The position numbers and the translations under genes are program-made. From Scilla litardierei (taxonomy: Eukaryota > Streptophyta > Magnoliopsida > Asparagales > Asparagaceae), in contig CM061135.1 in NCBI GenBank assembly GCA_030789695.1, positions 109,624,301 to 109,688,300 on the forward strand: 64,000 bases of DNA. The letters run 5' to 3'. The notes beneath the pieces are model-generated. The model saw nothing but the letters and a program-made list of their open reading frames with translations. It ran no database searches and had not been told where the DNA came from. This document shows, piece after piece, positions 40,874 to 53,196 of this stretch (position 1 is the first letter of the stretch; each line of letters starts with the position of its first letter).

Positions 40874-42690
40874 TGATCGCTCCGGGACGTAACCCTAAAG
40901 AACGGTTGTAGTTTTACCGCAAGTGCACGGTGTAGCAGCGAGCGGGATATCGAACACAGGGAGGACGAATGACCGTGCTTGTTCCAATCACCCTGGCTAT
41001 TCAAGAAGAAAGATTTGCCTTTGGCGATCCTGTCACAATCGTCAGACAAAGTGCGGAAATATCGAATCAAATAAAGAACGTCTAGGGAATGGGGAATCCC
41101 CGCTACTCACCGTATCTCATAAATGTGGTTCGTCGGTTTCAAAATTGCTAGATTGAGATTTTGGATGGACTAGTTGCAACTGAATGTAGAACCAAGCTCA
41201 CGCTCTCGCGCTGTTGCCGGTCTATAGCTATCCTAGGTTTGGGTCCAATCTCTTGCAAACCCTAGCCTAGGAAAACTAGCATTAGGGTCAACATCATCGT
41301 CCAATCGCGCACCGAGCCCAATCTCTTGCAAACTCGGCTCGCGATCTAGATTGGGATAGTTCCTACCCGTCCAATCTCTTGCAAACGGGTATTGGCACGG
41401 AATTGCAACCGGAAACCCTAGTATCGGTCCAATCTCTTGCAAACCGATACTATGGAAATTCGATTCCAACCCAATTCGGATTTCTAGGGTTTCCTATCGA
41501 ATCGGGATCCAATCTCTTGCAAATCCCGATCGGTATGAACTCCTAGCTAACCGTAGTAAATTGATCCCAATCTAATCCCTAGATATCTATTCTAGCAAAA
41601 TTTTCACTAATTCATCACAAATATGAAGTTGGGCTTGTAGGGTTCATCCCCACGCCCCAAGACGTGGCGACTACTCACAATTCATAGCAAGATCACAAAA
41701 AATATCAATGAAATAAGCAATAGAATTCATCACAATATTGAGATATGCAATAAAAATAGAATTTTTGTGGAAGAGAAAGACAAACCAATGGAGTTCTTCA
41801 ATTAATCCAACAAAAATCAAACTTTGCCTCCTCTCCAATCTCAAGAATAAAACTAAAAAGCTAATCTAAAAAGCTGCAAAAAATCTAAGGAGAAGCTCTC
41901 TAAAACTAGGGTAAAACCAGGGGTTAAATAGCCCCCAAAATCGTCCAAAAACTGTGACCAAAATACCCCTGCGCAGCCTGTTTTTCGCAATTTTCGCTAC
42001 AGGCAGCACGTCGCACTCGGCCGAGTGACAAAAGTCGCTCGGCCGAGTGAGAAACCCTGTAATTTTCCAGTAAGTCGGGGCCTTCAGGGATCTCTACTTC
42101 GGGGCCGGCTCGACCGAGTGAGTTGTCGTCACTCGGCCGATGGCTTCATTGTACTCGGGCGGACGGGATTCTCCACTCGGCCGAGTGGGTCTTCTGAAGC
42201 TCAGGCAGCCGAAAAACAGAAACTTGGAGATTTTTGAAGGGCTTCGTCTGGGCGCCACTCGGGCGGACGTGGTCTCTTCACTCGACCGATGTGGTCTCCG
42301 TCGCTCGGTCGAGTGCACATAGGAATCGTGTCTGATCTGGTCGGCCGAGCGGTGTCTCGCTGGTCGGCCGAGTGGGTCCTCCACTCGGCCGAGTGGGACA
42401 CTAAACATGCCCAATCTGCTTATTTTGGCCTCCTCGTCGCTCATGCGACGTCCGTTCTTCTTCCGCTCCTCTCCAACAGCAAAATACCCCTCGGGGAGGT
42501 CGTCGGTGACCCTCTGGAGTAAGCGCATCCCGAGATCACTCCAAATCGCGCCAAATCACCTGAAATGCGACAAAACCAACAAATCGTGAAAAGCATCGCA
42601 ATATCGTCGATATATCGTGAAAAACATGATTTGGGCGATCTAAATGGCATGCAAAAGTGCGGGAAAAAGGTGTAAAATAAGGAGCGATCA
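40874..42690 (-). repeat. 5' LTR of the Athila-like element
   Basis: Same length as the other LTR (1817 bp), offset 10087. It carries the second copy of the invariant-loop hairpin cluster at 41231-41530 (here all five loops are identical) and of the CACTCGGCCGAGTG array. Confidence 0.95.
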
Positions 42691-45600
42691 GGACATTTAT
42701 ACAAATTTTTCTTAGCTTTGGGATTTTTTCAACATTTTCTGGAAGATATGAATCTTTTTATTAAATGATATGATTTTTTGGCCTAATTTTGTCTTCTCTT
42801 TTTTCAGTTGAAGATGGCAATCTTATGGTTCCAACGGACATTTATGTATTTTTCTGAGTCGGTGCTATTTTCTACATATTATGTCGGATATGTATCTTTT
42901 ATTAAATGATATAATTTTTTGGACTAATTTTGTCTTCTCTTATTTCCCAATTGATGATGGCGATTTCCCCGTTACAACGGACATTTTTTCGGATTTCTCT
43001 AACTACGAACCATTTTCAGCATTTTCTATATGATATGAATCTTTATATTAAATGATATGATTTTTTATATCCTAATTTTGTCTTCTCTTATTATTAAGTT
43101 GAAGATGGCGATCCCCGGTTCTAAATGACATTGTTACCGTTTTTTTCAAAGCTCAGTACTATTTTTCTACATTTTTGGTAAGTAATGGATCTTTTTATTA
43201 AATGATATGATTTTTTGACCGAATTTTTCTTCTCTTATTTTTTCAGTTGAATATGGCGATCTCTCGGTTTCAACGAATATTTTTGCGAATTTTTATGAGC
43301 TTCGGGCTATTTTCTACATTTTTCGAAAAGTTTTGTATATTTTATTAAATGATATGATTTTAAAACCTAAGTTTGTCTTCTCTTATTTTTCCAGTTGAAG
43401 ATGGTGATCTCCCAGTTCCAACGGACATTTTTGCTTATTTTTGAGCTCGATGTTATTTTCTACATTTTATGGAAGATATAGAACTTTTTATTAAATAATA
43501 TGATTGTTATAGCTTATATTTTCTTCTCTTATTTTTTCAGTTGAAGATGTGAACCTCCCAGTTCCAACGGATATTTTTGTAGATATTTCTTAGCTTGAGA
43601 CTAGTTTTCTACATTTTCTTGAAGAAATGTATCTTTTTATGAAATGATATGATTTTTTGGCCAAATGTTGTCTTCAATTTTTTTACTTTGAAGATCGCAT
43701 TTTCCTTGTACTAATGGACAATTGTGCGGATTTATTTTGAGCTACGAGCTATTTTTATGTTTTTTATATAATATGAATCTCTATATTAAATGTTATGATT
43801 TTTATAACCTAATTTTGTCATCTCTTATTTTTCAGTTTAAGATGGTGATCTCCAGGTTCCAAGTGACATTTTTGCAGATTTTTCTGAGCTCGGTGCTATT
43901 TTTCTACATTTTCGAGAATTTATGGATCTTTTTATTAAATGATATGATTTTTTGGTCTAATTTTGTCTTCGCTTCTTTTTCTATTGAAGATGGCGATCTC
44001 CCAATTCCAACGGACATTTCACAGATTTTTATAAGCTCAGTGCTATTTTCTACATTTTTTAAATGATATGATTTTAATAAACTACGTTTGTTTTCTCTTA
44101 TTTTTCAGTTGAAGATGACGATCTCCTGGTTCCAATGGACATTTTTGTGGATTTTTTTAACTTGAGGCTGTTTTTCTATATTTTCTGGAAGATATGTACC
44201 TTTTTATGAAATGATAAGATTTTTTGACCTAATTTTGTCTTTCTATTTTTCAACTGAAGATGACGATCTGCCGGTTCCAACGAATTTTTTTGCAGATTTT
44301 TCTGAGCTCCAAGATATTTTCTACATTTTTTGTAAGATATAAATCTATATTAATTGATATGATTTTTATAGCTTAATATTGTCTTCTTTTATTTTTTTCA
44401 GTTGAAGAATGTGATCTCCCAGTTCCAACGATCATTTTTACGGATTTTTTGTGCTCGGTGCTATTTTCTACATTTTCTATAGAAATTTTTATTAAATGAT
44501 ATTTTTATAGCCTACATTTGTCTTCTCTTATTTTTTTTCAAAAGAAGATGGCGATCTCCCGGTTTCAACGGAAAGTTTTGCGGATTTTTCTGACGTCCAC
44601 ACTATTCTCTACATATTTTGGAAGTTATGAATCTTTATATTAAATGATATGATTTTATGGTCTAATTTTGTCTTCTCTTATTTTTCAGTTGAAGATGGCG
44701 ATCTTTTGGTTCCAACGGACATTTTTACGTATTATTCTGACAAATGAGCTATTTTCTAATTTTTCTGGAATATATGTATCTTTTTATTAAATGATTTGAT
44801 TTTTGGCTTAATTTTGTCTTCTCTTATTTTTCTGTTAAAATGGCGATCTCCCAGTTCCAACGGATATTTTTACGGATTTTTATGAGCTCGATTCTATTTT
44901 CTATAATTTATGAAAGATGATGATCTTTTTATTAAATGATATGATTTTTATTGCCTGCATTTGTCTTCTCTTATTCTTTTCAGTTGAAGATAGCGATCTA
45001 CCCGTTTAAACGGAAATTTTAGCGGATTTTTCTTAGCTTGGGACTATTTTTCTTCCTTTTCTGGAAGATATGCATATTTTTATTAAATGATATGATTTTT
45101 TGGCCCAATTTTGTCTTCTCTTTTTTAACTGAAGATGGCGATTTCCCATTTCCAATTTACATTTGTGCAGATTTTTTTGAGCTCCAGGCTATTTTCTACT
45201 TTTTCTATAAGATATGGATCTTAATATTAAATGATATGATTCTATAGCCTAATTTTGTCTTCTCTTATTTTTTTCAGTTGAAAATGGCAATCTCCTGGTT
45301 TCCAGGGTCATTTTTGTGGATTTTTCTGAGCTCGGGTCAATTTTTTCTATATTTTCAGGAAGTTATGGATCTTTTTATTAAATAATATAATTTTTATATC
45401 TGTTGTTTGTCTGCTCTTATTTTTTCAGTTGAATATGGCGATCTATCGGTTCCAACGAACATTTTTGCAGATTATTCTGACCTCGGTACTATTTTCTAAA
45501 TTTTTTGAAGATATGGATCTTTTTATCAAATGATTTGATTTTTTGGCCTAATTTTTCCTTCTCTTATTTTTTAAGTTAAAGATGGCTATCTCCCGGTTCC

Positions 45601-48150
45601 AAATGATATTTTTGCGGATTTTTCTAAGCTCGGTGCTATTTTCTACATTTTATGGAAGATATGTATCTTTTTATTAAATGACATGATTTTTATAGTCTAC
45701 ATTTTTCTTCTCTTATCTTTTTCAAGGAAGGAAGCGATCTACCAGTTCCAACGGACAATTTTCCATACTTTTCTTCGCTTGGGACTATTTGTCTACATTT
45801 TCTATAAGATAAGTATTCTTTTAATGAAATGATATGATTTTTGGCCTAATTTTGTCTTCTCTTTTTTCAATTGAAGATGGCGATATCCCGGTTCCAACAT
45901 ACATTTTTTGCAGATTATTCAGACCTCGAGCTATTTTCTAAATTTTCTAGAATGTATGCTTCTTTTTATTAAATGATATGATTTTTGGCCTAATTTTGTC
46001 TTCTCTTATTTTTCAGTTGAAGATGGTGATTTACCGATTCCAACGGATATTTTATGGATTTTTCGTAGCTCGGTGCTATTTTCTACATTGTATGTAAGAT
46101 ATGGATCTTTTTATTAAATGATGTAATTTTTATATCCTTTGTTTGTCTTCTCTTATTTTTTTTCAGTTGAATATGGCGATCTACCGGTTCCAACGGACAT
46201 TTTTTCTGATTTTTCTTACCCTGGGGCTATTTTTCTATATTTAATGGAAGATACGCATCATTTTATTGAATGATATGATTTTTTTGCCGAATTGTTTTCT
46301 TTTATTTTTAGTTTAAGAGGTGTTCTTTCGGTTCCAATAGTCATTTTTGCGGATTTTTTTGGATTCGAGTCTATTTTCTATATTTTCTGGAAGTTATTGA
46401 TCTTTTAATAAATAATATGATTTTTGGCCTCATTTTGCCTTCTCATATTTTTCAGATGAAGTTGGCAATCTTCGGGTTCCAACTGACATTTTTGCGGATT
46501 TTCTAAGTTCGGGGATATTTTTCTGCATTTTATGGAAGATATGGACCATTTTATACAATGATATGATTGTTGGCCCAATTTCGTCTTCTCTTATTTATAA
46601 GTTGAAGATGATGTTCTCTCGGTTCCAACATATATTTTTGTGGATTTGTTTTGACCTAGAGGCTACTTTCTACATTTTCTGGAAGATATGTAGCTTTTTA
46701 TTATATAATTTGACGTTTAAGCCTAATTTTGTCTTCTCTTATTTCTCAGATTAATATAGCGATCTTCCGGTTCCAACGGACAATTTTGCGATTTTTTCTG
46801 AGCTACTGGCTAATTTCTAAATTTTCTGTTAGATATGTATCTTTAAAGTAAAAGATATGATTTGTGTAACCTAATTTTGTCTTCTCTTATTTTCGGTTGA
46901 AATAGCGATCTCTTTGTTCAACCGGACATTTTTGCGGATTTTTTTGAGCTCGGGGCTATTTTCTGCATTTTGGAAGATATACTTCATTTTATTAAATGAT
47001 ATAATTTTTGGCCTAAATCTTCTCATATTTTTTTAGTTGAAGCTGGCAATCTCCATGTTCCCATGGGTATTTTTGGTGATTTTTCTATGATGGGGCTATT
47101 TTCTATTATTGAATATTTGAATATTTTTATTAAATGATCTGATTTTTAGCCTAAGTTTGTATTCTCTTATTTTTTTCAATTGAAGATGGTGATCTCCTGG
47201 TTCCAACGAACATTTTTGCAGATTTATCCGAGCTCGGGACTAATTTCTACATTTTTGTGAAGTTATGTATCTTTTTGTTAAATGATACGATTTTTTGACC
47301 TAATTTGTCTTCTCCTATTTTTTCAATTGAAGATGGCGAGTTTCCGGTTCCTACGAAAATTTTTGCAGATTATTCTGACCTCGCGGGTATTTTCTAAATT
47401 TTCTTGAAGATATGGATATTTTTATTAAATGGTATGATTTTTGGCCTAATTATGTCTACTCTTATTTTTTTTAGTTGAAGTTGGTGATCATCCGGTTCCA
47501 ATGAAAATTTTTACAAATTTTTCGAAGCTCGGTGCTATTTTCTACATTTTATGGAAGATATGAATTTTTTGTTAAATGGCATGATTTTTATATCCTACAT
47601 TTTTCTTCTCTTATTTTTTAGTTGAATATTAGAATCTACCTATTCCAGCAGACATTTTTACTGATTTTTGTTAGCTTGGTGCTATTTTTCTTCATTTTAT
47701 GGAAGATATGAATCATTTTATTAAATGATACGATTTTTGGAACAAAAGTTGTCTCCTCTTATTTTTTTTCAGTTTAAAATTGTGTTCTCACGGTTCCAAC
47801 GGAGATTTTTGGGGATTTTTTTGACCTTGAGACACTTTTTTACATTTTCTGGAAGATGTGGATCTTTCTATTAAATAATATTATTTTTGGCCTAATTTTA
47901 TCTTCTTATATTTTTCAGGTGAAGATGGCGATCTACCGGTTCCAACAGACATTTTGCGGATTTTTCTGAGCACCTGGTTATTTTGTATATTTTTGTAAGA
48001 TATATATCTTTAGATTAAATGATATGATTTTTATAACTTAATTTGGTCTTCTCTTATTTTTTTTCAGTTGAAAATGGCAATCTCTCGTTTCCAACGGACA
48101 TTTGTACGGATTTATTTTGAGCTCGGGCTATTTTCTATATTATTTGTATA
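42691..48150 (+). repeat. Satellite array, segment B (about 37 monomers)
   Basis: Head-to-tail monomers. Spacing of TTAAATGATATGATT in the first kilobase is 141, 146, 150, 147 and 146 bp. The monomers are AT-rich and divergent (roughly 15-25% by eye), with indels. Variants differ in the segment after GATTTTT (TGGCCTAA versus ATAACCTAA or ATAGCCTA). There is no coding sequence; ORFs up to 114 codons are chance. Confidence 0.92.
48146..48150. repeat. Target-site duplication (left) of gypsy-2
   Basis: GTATA at 48146-48150 equals GTATA at 58594-58598. Removing the element rejoins satellite text ..ttgtata|gtctgaatctttat.. within one monomer. Confidence 0.95.
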
Positions 48151-50982
48151 TGTCACGCCCCGCTTCCCAAAAACGTGGAGGCGAAGCGTGAGAAAGTCCG
48201 CTCAGACTTGAAGCTACAAAGCCGCAAGTCCGATAAGCGTCAATCACTTGAAACTGCAGGTCCTTGCAACGCGAAACGAAACAAAGATAATAATAACGAA
48301 AAGAGACAAAAGAAACATCTCAGAATATCCATAATAATAAATCTCAACATCGCAGAAAAGCCACCAGGCTAAAATAAAAGAGTCTAAAAGAGGCCCAGCA
48401 TGGCCAACAAAAGTACAAAGATACGAAAACAAAGAAATGGTGCAAGCACCGATAACTAACAGCAACCTAAAGCAAAAGCAAGTAAAATCAGTCTCTAAGA
48501 CTGATCTCTGGTGTCCTCGAACTCCTCGACGAACGTAGGCTCGGGCTCAACGTCAGCAAACACCTCGTCCTCGGCAACTGTCTCTGGCTCAGGGTCTAAC
48601 ATGTGACACCCAAAAGAGCAAGGGGCACATGTCAGCAAGTCTGGAAGACTTGTGCAAGGAAACTGAAAGTAGGTGAAAGTAAAGCAACCTAGCAGTTCTA
48701 GCATGATGTAATGACATGGCAGTTTAAAGTAATGAGTACAACAAGTAAAGAAAAGTAAAGTAAAGTACGAGCATGGCATGACATTCACAAGACAAGTACA
48801 AGACAAGTAAAGTAAGCACCTCGTGCACAGAGATTCCGTCTTTTGGCTAGAGTGGCTGCGCGGGCCAACTCCTAAGCTCAAGTGACCGTTTATCCCTACC
48901 CCTCCATGTGTATCGGGCATTGGTTTTTAGCCAACACATGAGGCCCGCTTCTGGACCACGAGCCAGGAAGTGTTTTAAACAAGTATGGCATAGGGGTGCA
49001 CCTAGCCGGACAAGTAGTACGAGTACAAGTAATTGTAGCGTGTGCTACGAATGCGACATTCAATGCATGGATGACATGACATGGCAAGTAGTAAAGCGTA
49101 CAAGTAAGGAAAGTAAACGTGACAGTTTAGTATGCATGAACAACAAGTTTAAGGGGTTGGATCTAGCTTCGTTGTCAAGCTAGATCAATTAGGTGACGGA
49201 TCTAGTTTCGTTGTCAAACTAGATCAAGTAGGCGTCTAGCCAGCTATCATTTCACTGACTAGTCTCTTTTACGCTAAAAACAAGGGAGTGGCCTAAAAAC
49301 ATGGCCCTAAACAAGATTTGGCAAGTTTCACTTGCCTGCAACTATCACGTCAAGAAAACACCGTCCAACGAGTCCAAAGTCACGATTCCTACATGCACAA
49401 GTCCACCGGCCTACATCCGTTTTATTAATCTTGATTAGTGATTGCTAAAACATTTAAAATACTTTAAAATACTGATTTTTAGTCTTGGTTAGCATGCAAT
49501 TGGGTTGGGGGTCCTAGGGGTGCAAAACGTTACCTCAACACGACGCGAAAGCTACACCGGCGTCGGGTAGCGACGCCGGGGGTTGGAATAATAAGATCGC
49601 GCTCCAAGTCCAGATTCCAATTAGATTCCTCGCTGGAAATTTCAGAGCAATCAACCCGGGCGACGATTCCAGATTCCAAAGCTCGCACGTGCGACGACGG
49701 GCTACGACGTGCGACGACGTCGTACGCGGCAAGTCGTCGAAGAGAACGCACCTAGGTGGGGCCCACAGTAGTCCTAGGGACCTTTGGGGGACCCACAATA
49801 CCTCTGGAGAACTTGGGGGGCCCACGGAGGCAAGTGGTGCGACGGATGCGGGGTTGCGACGAATGACTCTCGGTCGTACCCAGCCAATGCGGGAGATCCT
49901 ATCGGTCGCTGCGAGAGAACGGGGCTGTGCGGCGCTTGGGGGTGTGCAGCAGTGCGGGTGCGGGGAGATCCTTCGGTCAGACCGGTTGGGAGGGTCGGTC
50001 GTGCGCTTGGATGCGGGCGGCTGCGATGTTGCAACGTTGCAACGTTGCAATCGTCAGTCGCTGCGGGCGGGGCGATCGGTCAGGCGCTGTGCGGAGCGGG
50101 GCGACAAGGCGGGTCGGTGCGGAGCGGGGATGCGGAGCGGATGCGAGCCAAGCCCTCGGTCAGACCGAGGGAACGGAGCGGTCGAAGCGGGCGAACGGGG
50201 CAGCTGCGATGCGAGCGGGCTTAGATGCGGGGGCGGCTAGCGGTCGGAGCGGGGGTTTTGGCTTGGTTTTCTCGGTCGGTGCGGCAGCTGTTCGTCGCAA
50301 CGTTGCGACGAATCGTCGCAACGTCAAATTTGGGTTTTGGAAGAGGCTAGGGTTAATTTCTTACGAAAATAGGTCTTCGTAGGGGTTGTTTATATAGTGT
50401 AGATGGGTTGACTTGGTCTAGGGCTAAATCTAATAGGATTAGAAGTTTAAAATAATTTAAAATTTGAAATTCAACTTCTCCAACTCACCCAAGGATTTGA
50501 CCTGGTCCAAATGAGCTGGAAATTGGCTCAAAAATTCTTTAATACGTTTAAAACTCAAATAAATTTTATTTGGCCGAAAATAATTTAAAAATTAATTATT
50601 AAAAATATTTTAAAACTTGTTAAAATATAAAAGTGGTCAAATGAACTCCAAAAATTATAAAGTAAATATCGTGATGATCGTGATGCCGAAGGTGAGCTAA
50701 CTAAGAAGACGGATCTCAATTTCGACGTCGGACGACGAAACTAAAAATAGAAAAGTCTCCCGTCAAAAGTGAAAATCGTCACGTCTCATCGAGTAAGTTT
50801 AAATTGTGGAAAAACGACTCGAGAAGTGTCGTTCCAAGATAGTGCCACTATTTAATACTCTCAGAGACGTTCACAACGGCATATCACACAAAAGTGTTCA
50901 CAAACAAATAAAGTCTAAAATAAACACGTCCACGGCCAAAAGCACGTGCACGAACAAAGTACAACGAAAACGTACCGTTACA
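48151..50982 (-). repeat. 3' LTR of gypsy-2
   Basis: Ends TGTCACG and CCGTTACA. A TATATAAAC box on the minus strand (about 50387-50396) marks the likely promoter. A 22-bp perfect palindrome (half site TTCGTCGCAAC) lies at 50291-50312. A GC-rich part (about 49540-50290) opens long spurious frames on both strands. Confidence 0.94.
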
Positions 50983-50994
50983 TCCTCCCCACCT
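50983..50994 (-). promoter_or_regulatory. Polypurine tract of gypsy-2
   Basis: The minus strand reads AGGTGGGGAGGA directly before the 3' LTR start TGTAACGG. Confidence 0.88.
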
Positions 50995-51023
50995 TAGAAA
51001 TGATTCCGTCCTCGGAATCAACA

Positions 51024-51928
51024 TCAAGCACCACTCGGGAAAAGGTGCGGGAAACGCTCTCTCATCTCATCTTCACGCTCCCAGGTGGACTCACCAGGGG
51101 AACCGTGACGCCATTGCACTCGAACCAAGTCGACGGTCTTATTCCTCAGCAGCTTCTGTCGACGATCCAGAATCTCAACGGGCTGCTGATCATAAGACAG
51201 ATCCGGACGAACCGTAATCTCCGAGAAATCCACAGCGTGAGAGGGATCACTAACGTATCGACGTAACTGAGATACGTGAAATACGTCGTGAACTCCCACA
51301 AGCGACGGTGGCAACGCCAAGCGATAAGCCACAGCTCCAACTCTCTCCAGAACATCGAACGGTCCAATGAACCTCGGACTCAGCTTGCCTCTCTTCCCAA
51401 ATCGAATAACTCCGCGGTTCGGAGAAATCTTCAGGAAGACATGATCGCCAGGCTGAAACTCCAAAGGCCTCCGTTTAGCATCAGCCCAATGCTTGAAACA
51501 GTCTTGCGCAATCCTCAGCTTCTCCCAGATGTTCCTCACAACATCCACGGCCTCCACGATCATCTCCGGTCCTAACAGCTCCCGATCTCCAATGTCATCC
51601 CAGCTCAGTGGCGATCGACATTTCTTTCCATATAGCGCGGCGAAAGGCGCCATTCCAATACTCGCCTGGTAGCTGTTATTGTAGGCAAACTCAACGTGAT
51701 GGAGATGATCCTCCCAAGATCCATTAAAGTCCAGCATGCAAGCTCGCAACATATCCTCCAAAATCTGAATCGTCCTCTCGGACTGGCCATCCGTCTGCGG
51801 GTGGTACGCCGTGCTGAAACTCAGACTCGTACCCAAGCTCTTCTGCAGACTCTGCCAAAACTGAGATGTGAATCTCGTGTCTCTGTCCGACACGATACTC
51901 ACGGGACTCCGTGAAGTCGTACGATCTC
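51024..51928 (-). pseudogene. Gypsy-2 integrase (second part) and chromodomain-like tail
   Basis: It begins after intron 2 with EIVRLHGVP. Loss of one base near 51904 then shifts the frame, after which [16 protein letters not shown] (second catalytic Asp), [26 protein letters not shown] (catalytic Glu), [28 protein letters not shown] and [16 protein letters not shown] are uninterrupted. The tail ends with [32 protein letters not shown] and FPHLF, a chromodomain-like region thought in chromoviruses to target integration to chromatin. Stop 51024-51026. Confidence 0.92.
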
Positions 51929-51999
51929 CTGCACGATTCACGTTACATCACTATCTAAACTAGTAAAAGGAAATAGAATCAGAGAGTAAACGAATTTAC
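51929..51999 (-). other. Intron 2 in gypsy-2 integrase (71 bp, GT-AG)
   Basis: On the minus strand the donor is ATGGAG|GTAAATTC and the acceptor CGTGCAG|GAGATC. It is phase 0, U-rich and carries an in-frame TGA at 51979-51981. It is identical in length and placement to 24107-24177. Confidence 0.78.
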
Positions 52000-53196
52000 C
52001 TCCATGTATCTCCTCGCTAGCGTCTCGGTAGACTGTCCTACTCGGAAAGGAATAAAGTGCGCAGATTTGGTCAATCGGTCTACGATCACCCAAATCGCGT
52101 CGTTCTGCTTCGGACTCCGAGGTAGTCCAGTCACGAAATCCATAGTGATGTGCTGCCACTTCCACTCCGGAATCGGAAGCGGTTGCAGCAACCCTGCCGT
52201 ACGCTGATGCTCCGCCTTTACTTGTTGGCAAACCAAACACTTGGCTACACTCTGAGCCACACTCCTCTTCATTCCATGCCACCAAAAGTTCAGACGAAGA
52301 TCCTTGTACATCTTGGTCCCACCAGGATGCACAGAATACGGCGAACTGTGTGCCTCCACCAATAATTCCTCTCTGATATCTCCAGCTGGCACACACAGCC
52401 TGGCTCCGAATCTCAACGAACCATCCTCGTGGATCAAAAAGTCAGTCCGCAGACCGGCTTCCACCTGCTCCCGAATCTTCTCAAGCTTAGCATCTCCAGC
52501 TTGTCCAGCCTTGATCCTATCCACGATCGACGATTGTATCTGCATACTCATCATCAAAGAAGTCTCTCCGGGAAGAATAATCTCGATACCAGTCTCGCAA
52601 AGATCCTGCTGCAATCTCCACTGCGAGGTCAACATCATCACCGCTGGAAGTCTGCTCAGCGCATCCGGAACTACATTCACCTTGCCAGGGTGGTACTGCA
52701 AGTCAATCTCATAGTCTGCCATGAGCTCCAACCATCGACGCTGTAGCATGTTGAGCTCCTTCTGAGTAAAGATATACTTCAAGCTTTTGTGATCGGTGAA
52801 GATCTTCACCTTCTCACTCAGCAGGAAGTGCCTCCAAATCTTCAGCGCATACACGACAGCAGCCAACTCCAAATCATGTGTCGGGTAATTCTTCTCGTGA
52901 GCCTTAAGCTGACGAGAAGCATACGCAACCACATACCCATGCTGATGCAGCACACATCCTAAACCCTTTCCAGAAGCATCACAAAAGATCTCGAATCCTC
53001 CACTCCGGTCAGGCACAGCAAGTACAGGGGCAGTCGTCAATCTCTCCTTCAGAATACCAAAAGCCTTCTCGCAATCATCAGACCAAACATAAGGCACATC
53101 CTTTCGTGTCAGTCGGGTCATCGGCTCAGCAATCCGAGAAAAGTCCTTAATGAAACGCCGATAATAGCCTGCAAGCCCAAGGAAACTCTGAATCTC
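52000..53196 (-). CDS. Gypsy-2 RT connection, RNase H and integrase first part
   Basis: An open segment of Pol that follows TAA 53197-53199 and ends at the intron 2 donor. Blocks: [29 protein letters not shown]; RNase H with [54 protein letters not shown] and [17 protein letters not shown]. The integrase HHCC zinc domain (VEAHSSPYSVHPGGTKMY, CLVCQQVK) and the first catalytic Asp in ITMDFVTGLP follow. As part of a polyprotein it would not start translation on its own. Confidence 0.9.

Larger units (their letters stand above)
30787..42690 (-). mobile_element. Non-autonomous Athila-like Ty3/gypsy element
   Basis: The two LTRs of 1817 bp each (30787-32603 and 40874-42690) have ends TGATCGCTCC / GGAGCGATCA, about a dozen differences by eye and TSD GGACA. 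The tRNA-Asp-type PBS at 40850-40867 places the 5' LTR on the right, so the element reads leftwards. The interior encodes Gag, an Athila/Tat-type protease and an Athila ORF1-like protein. No RT, RNase H or integrase sequence is present, and Gag-PR is broken by two TAA codons and a frameshift. It must depend on a relative for movement. It sits inside the satellite. Confidence 0.92.

Noticed and set aside
43722..44066. ORFs in the satellite (for example 114 codons here)
   Set aside because: Frames are Phe/Ile/Leu/Ser-rich, change from monomer to monomer and are not conserved between repeats.
49535..50240. 171- and 183-codon ORFs in the gypsy-2 LTR (also 57306-57841)
   Set aside because: A GC-rich LTR segment is open on both strands. 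The frames differ between the two LTR copies by indels.
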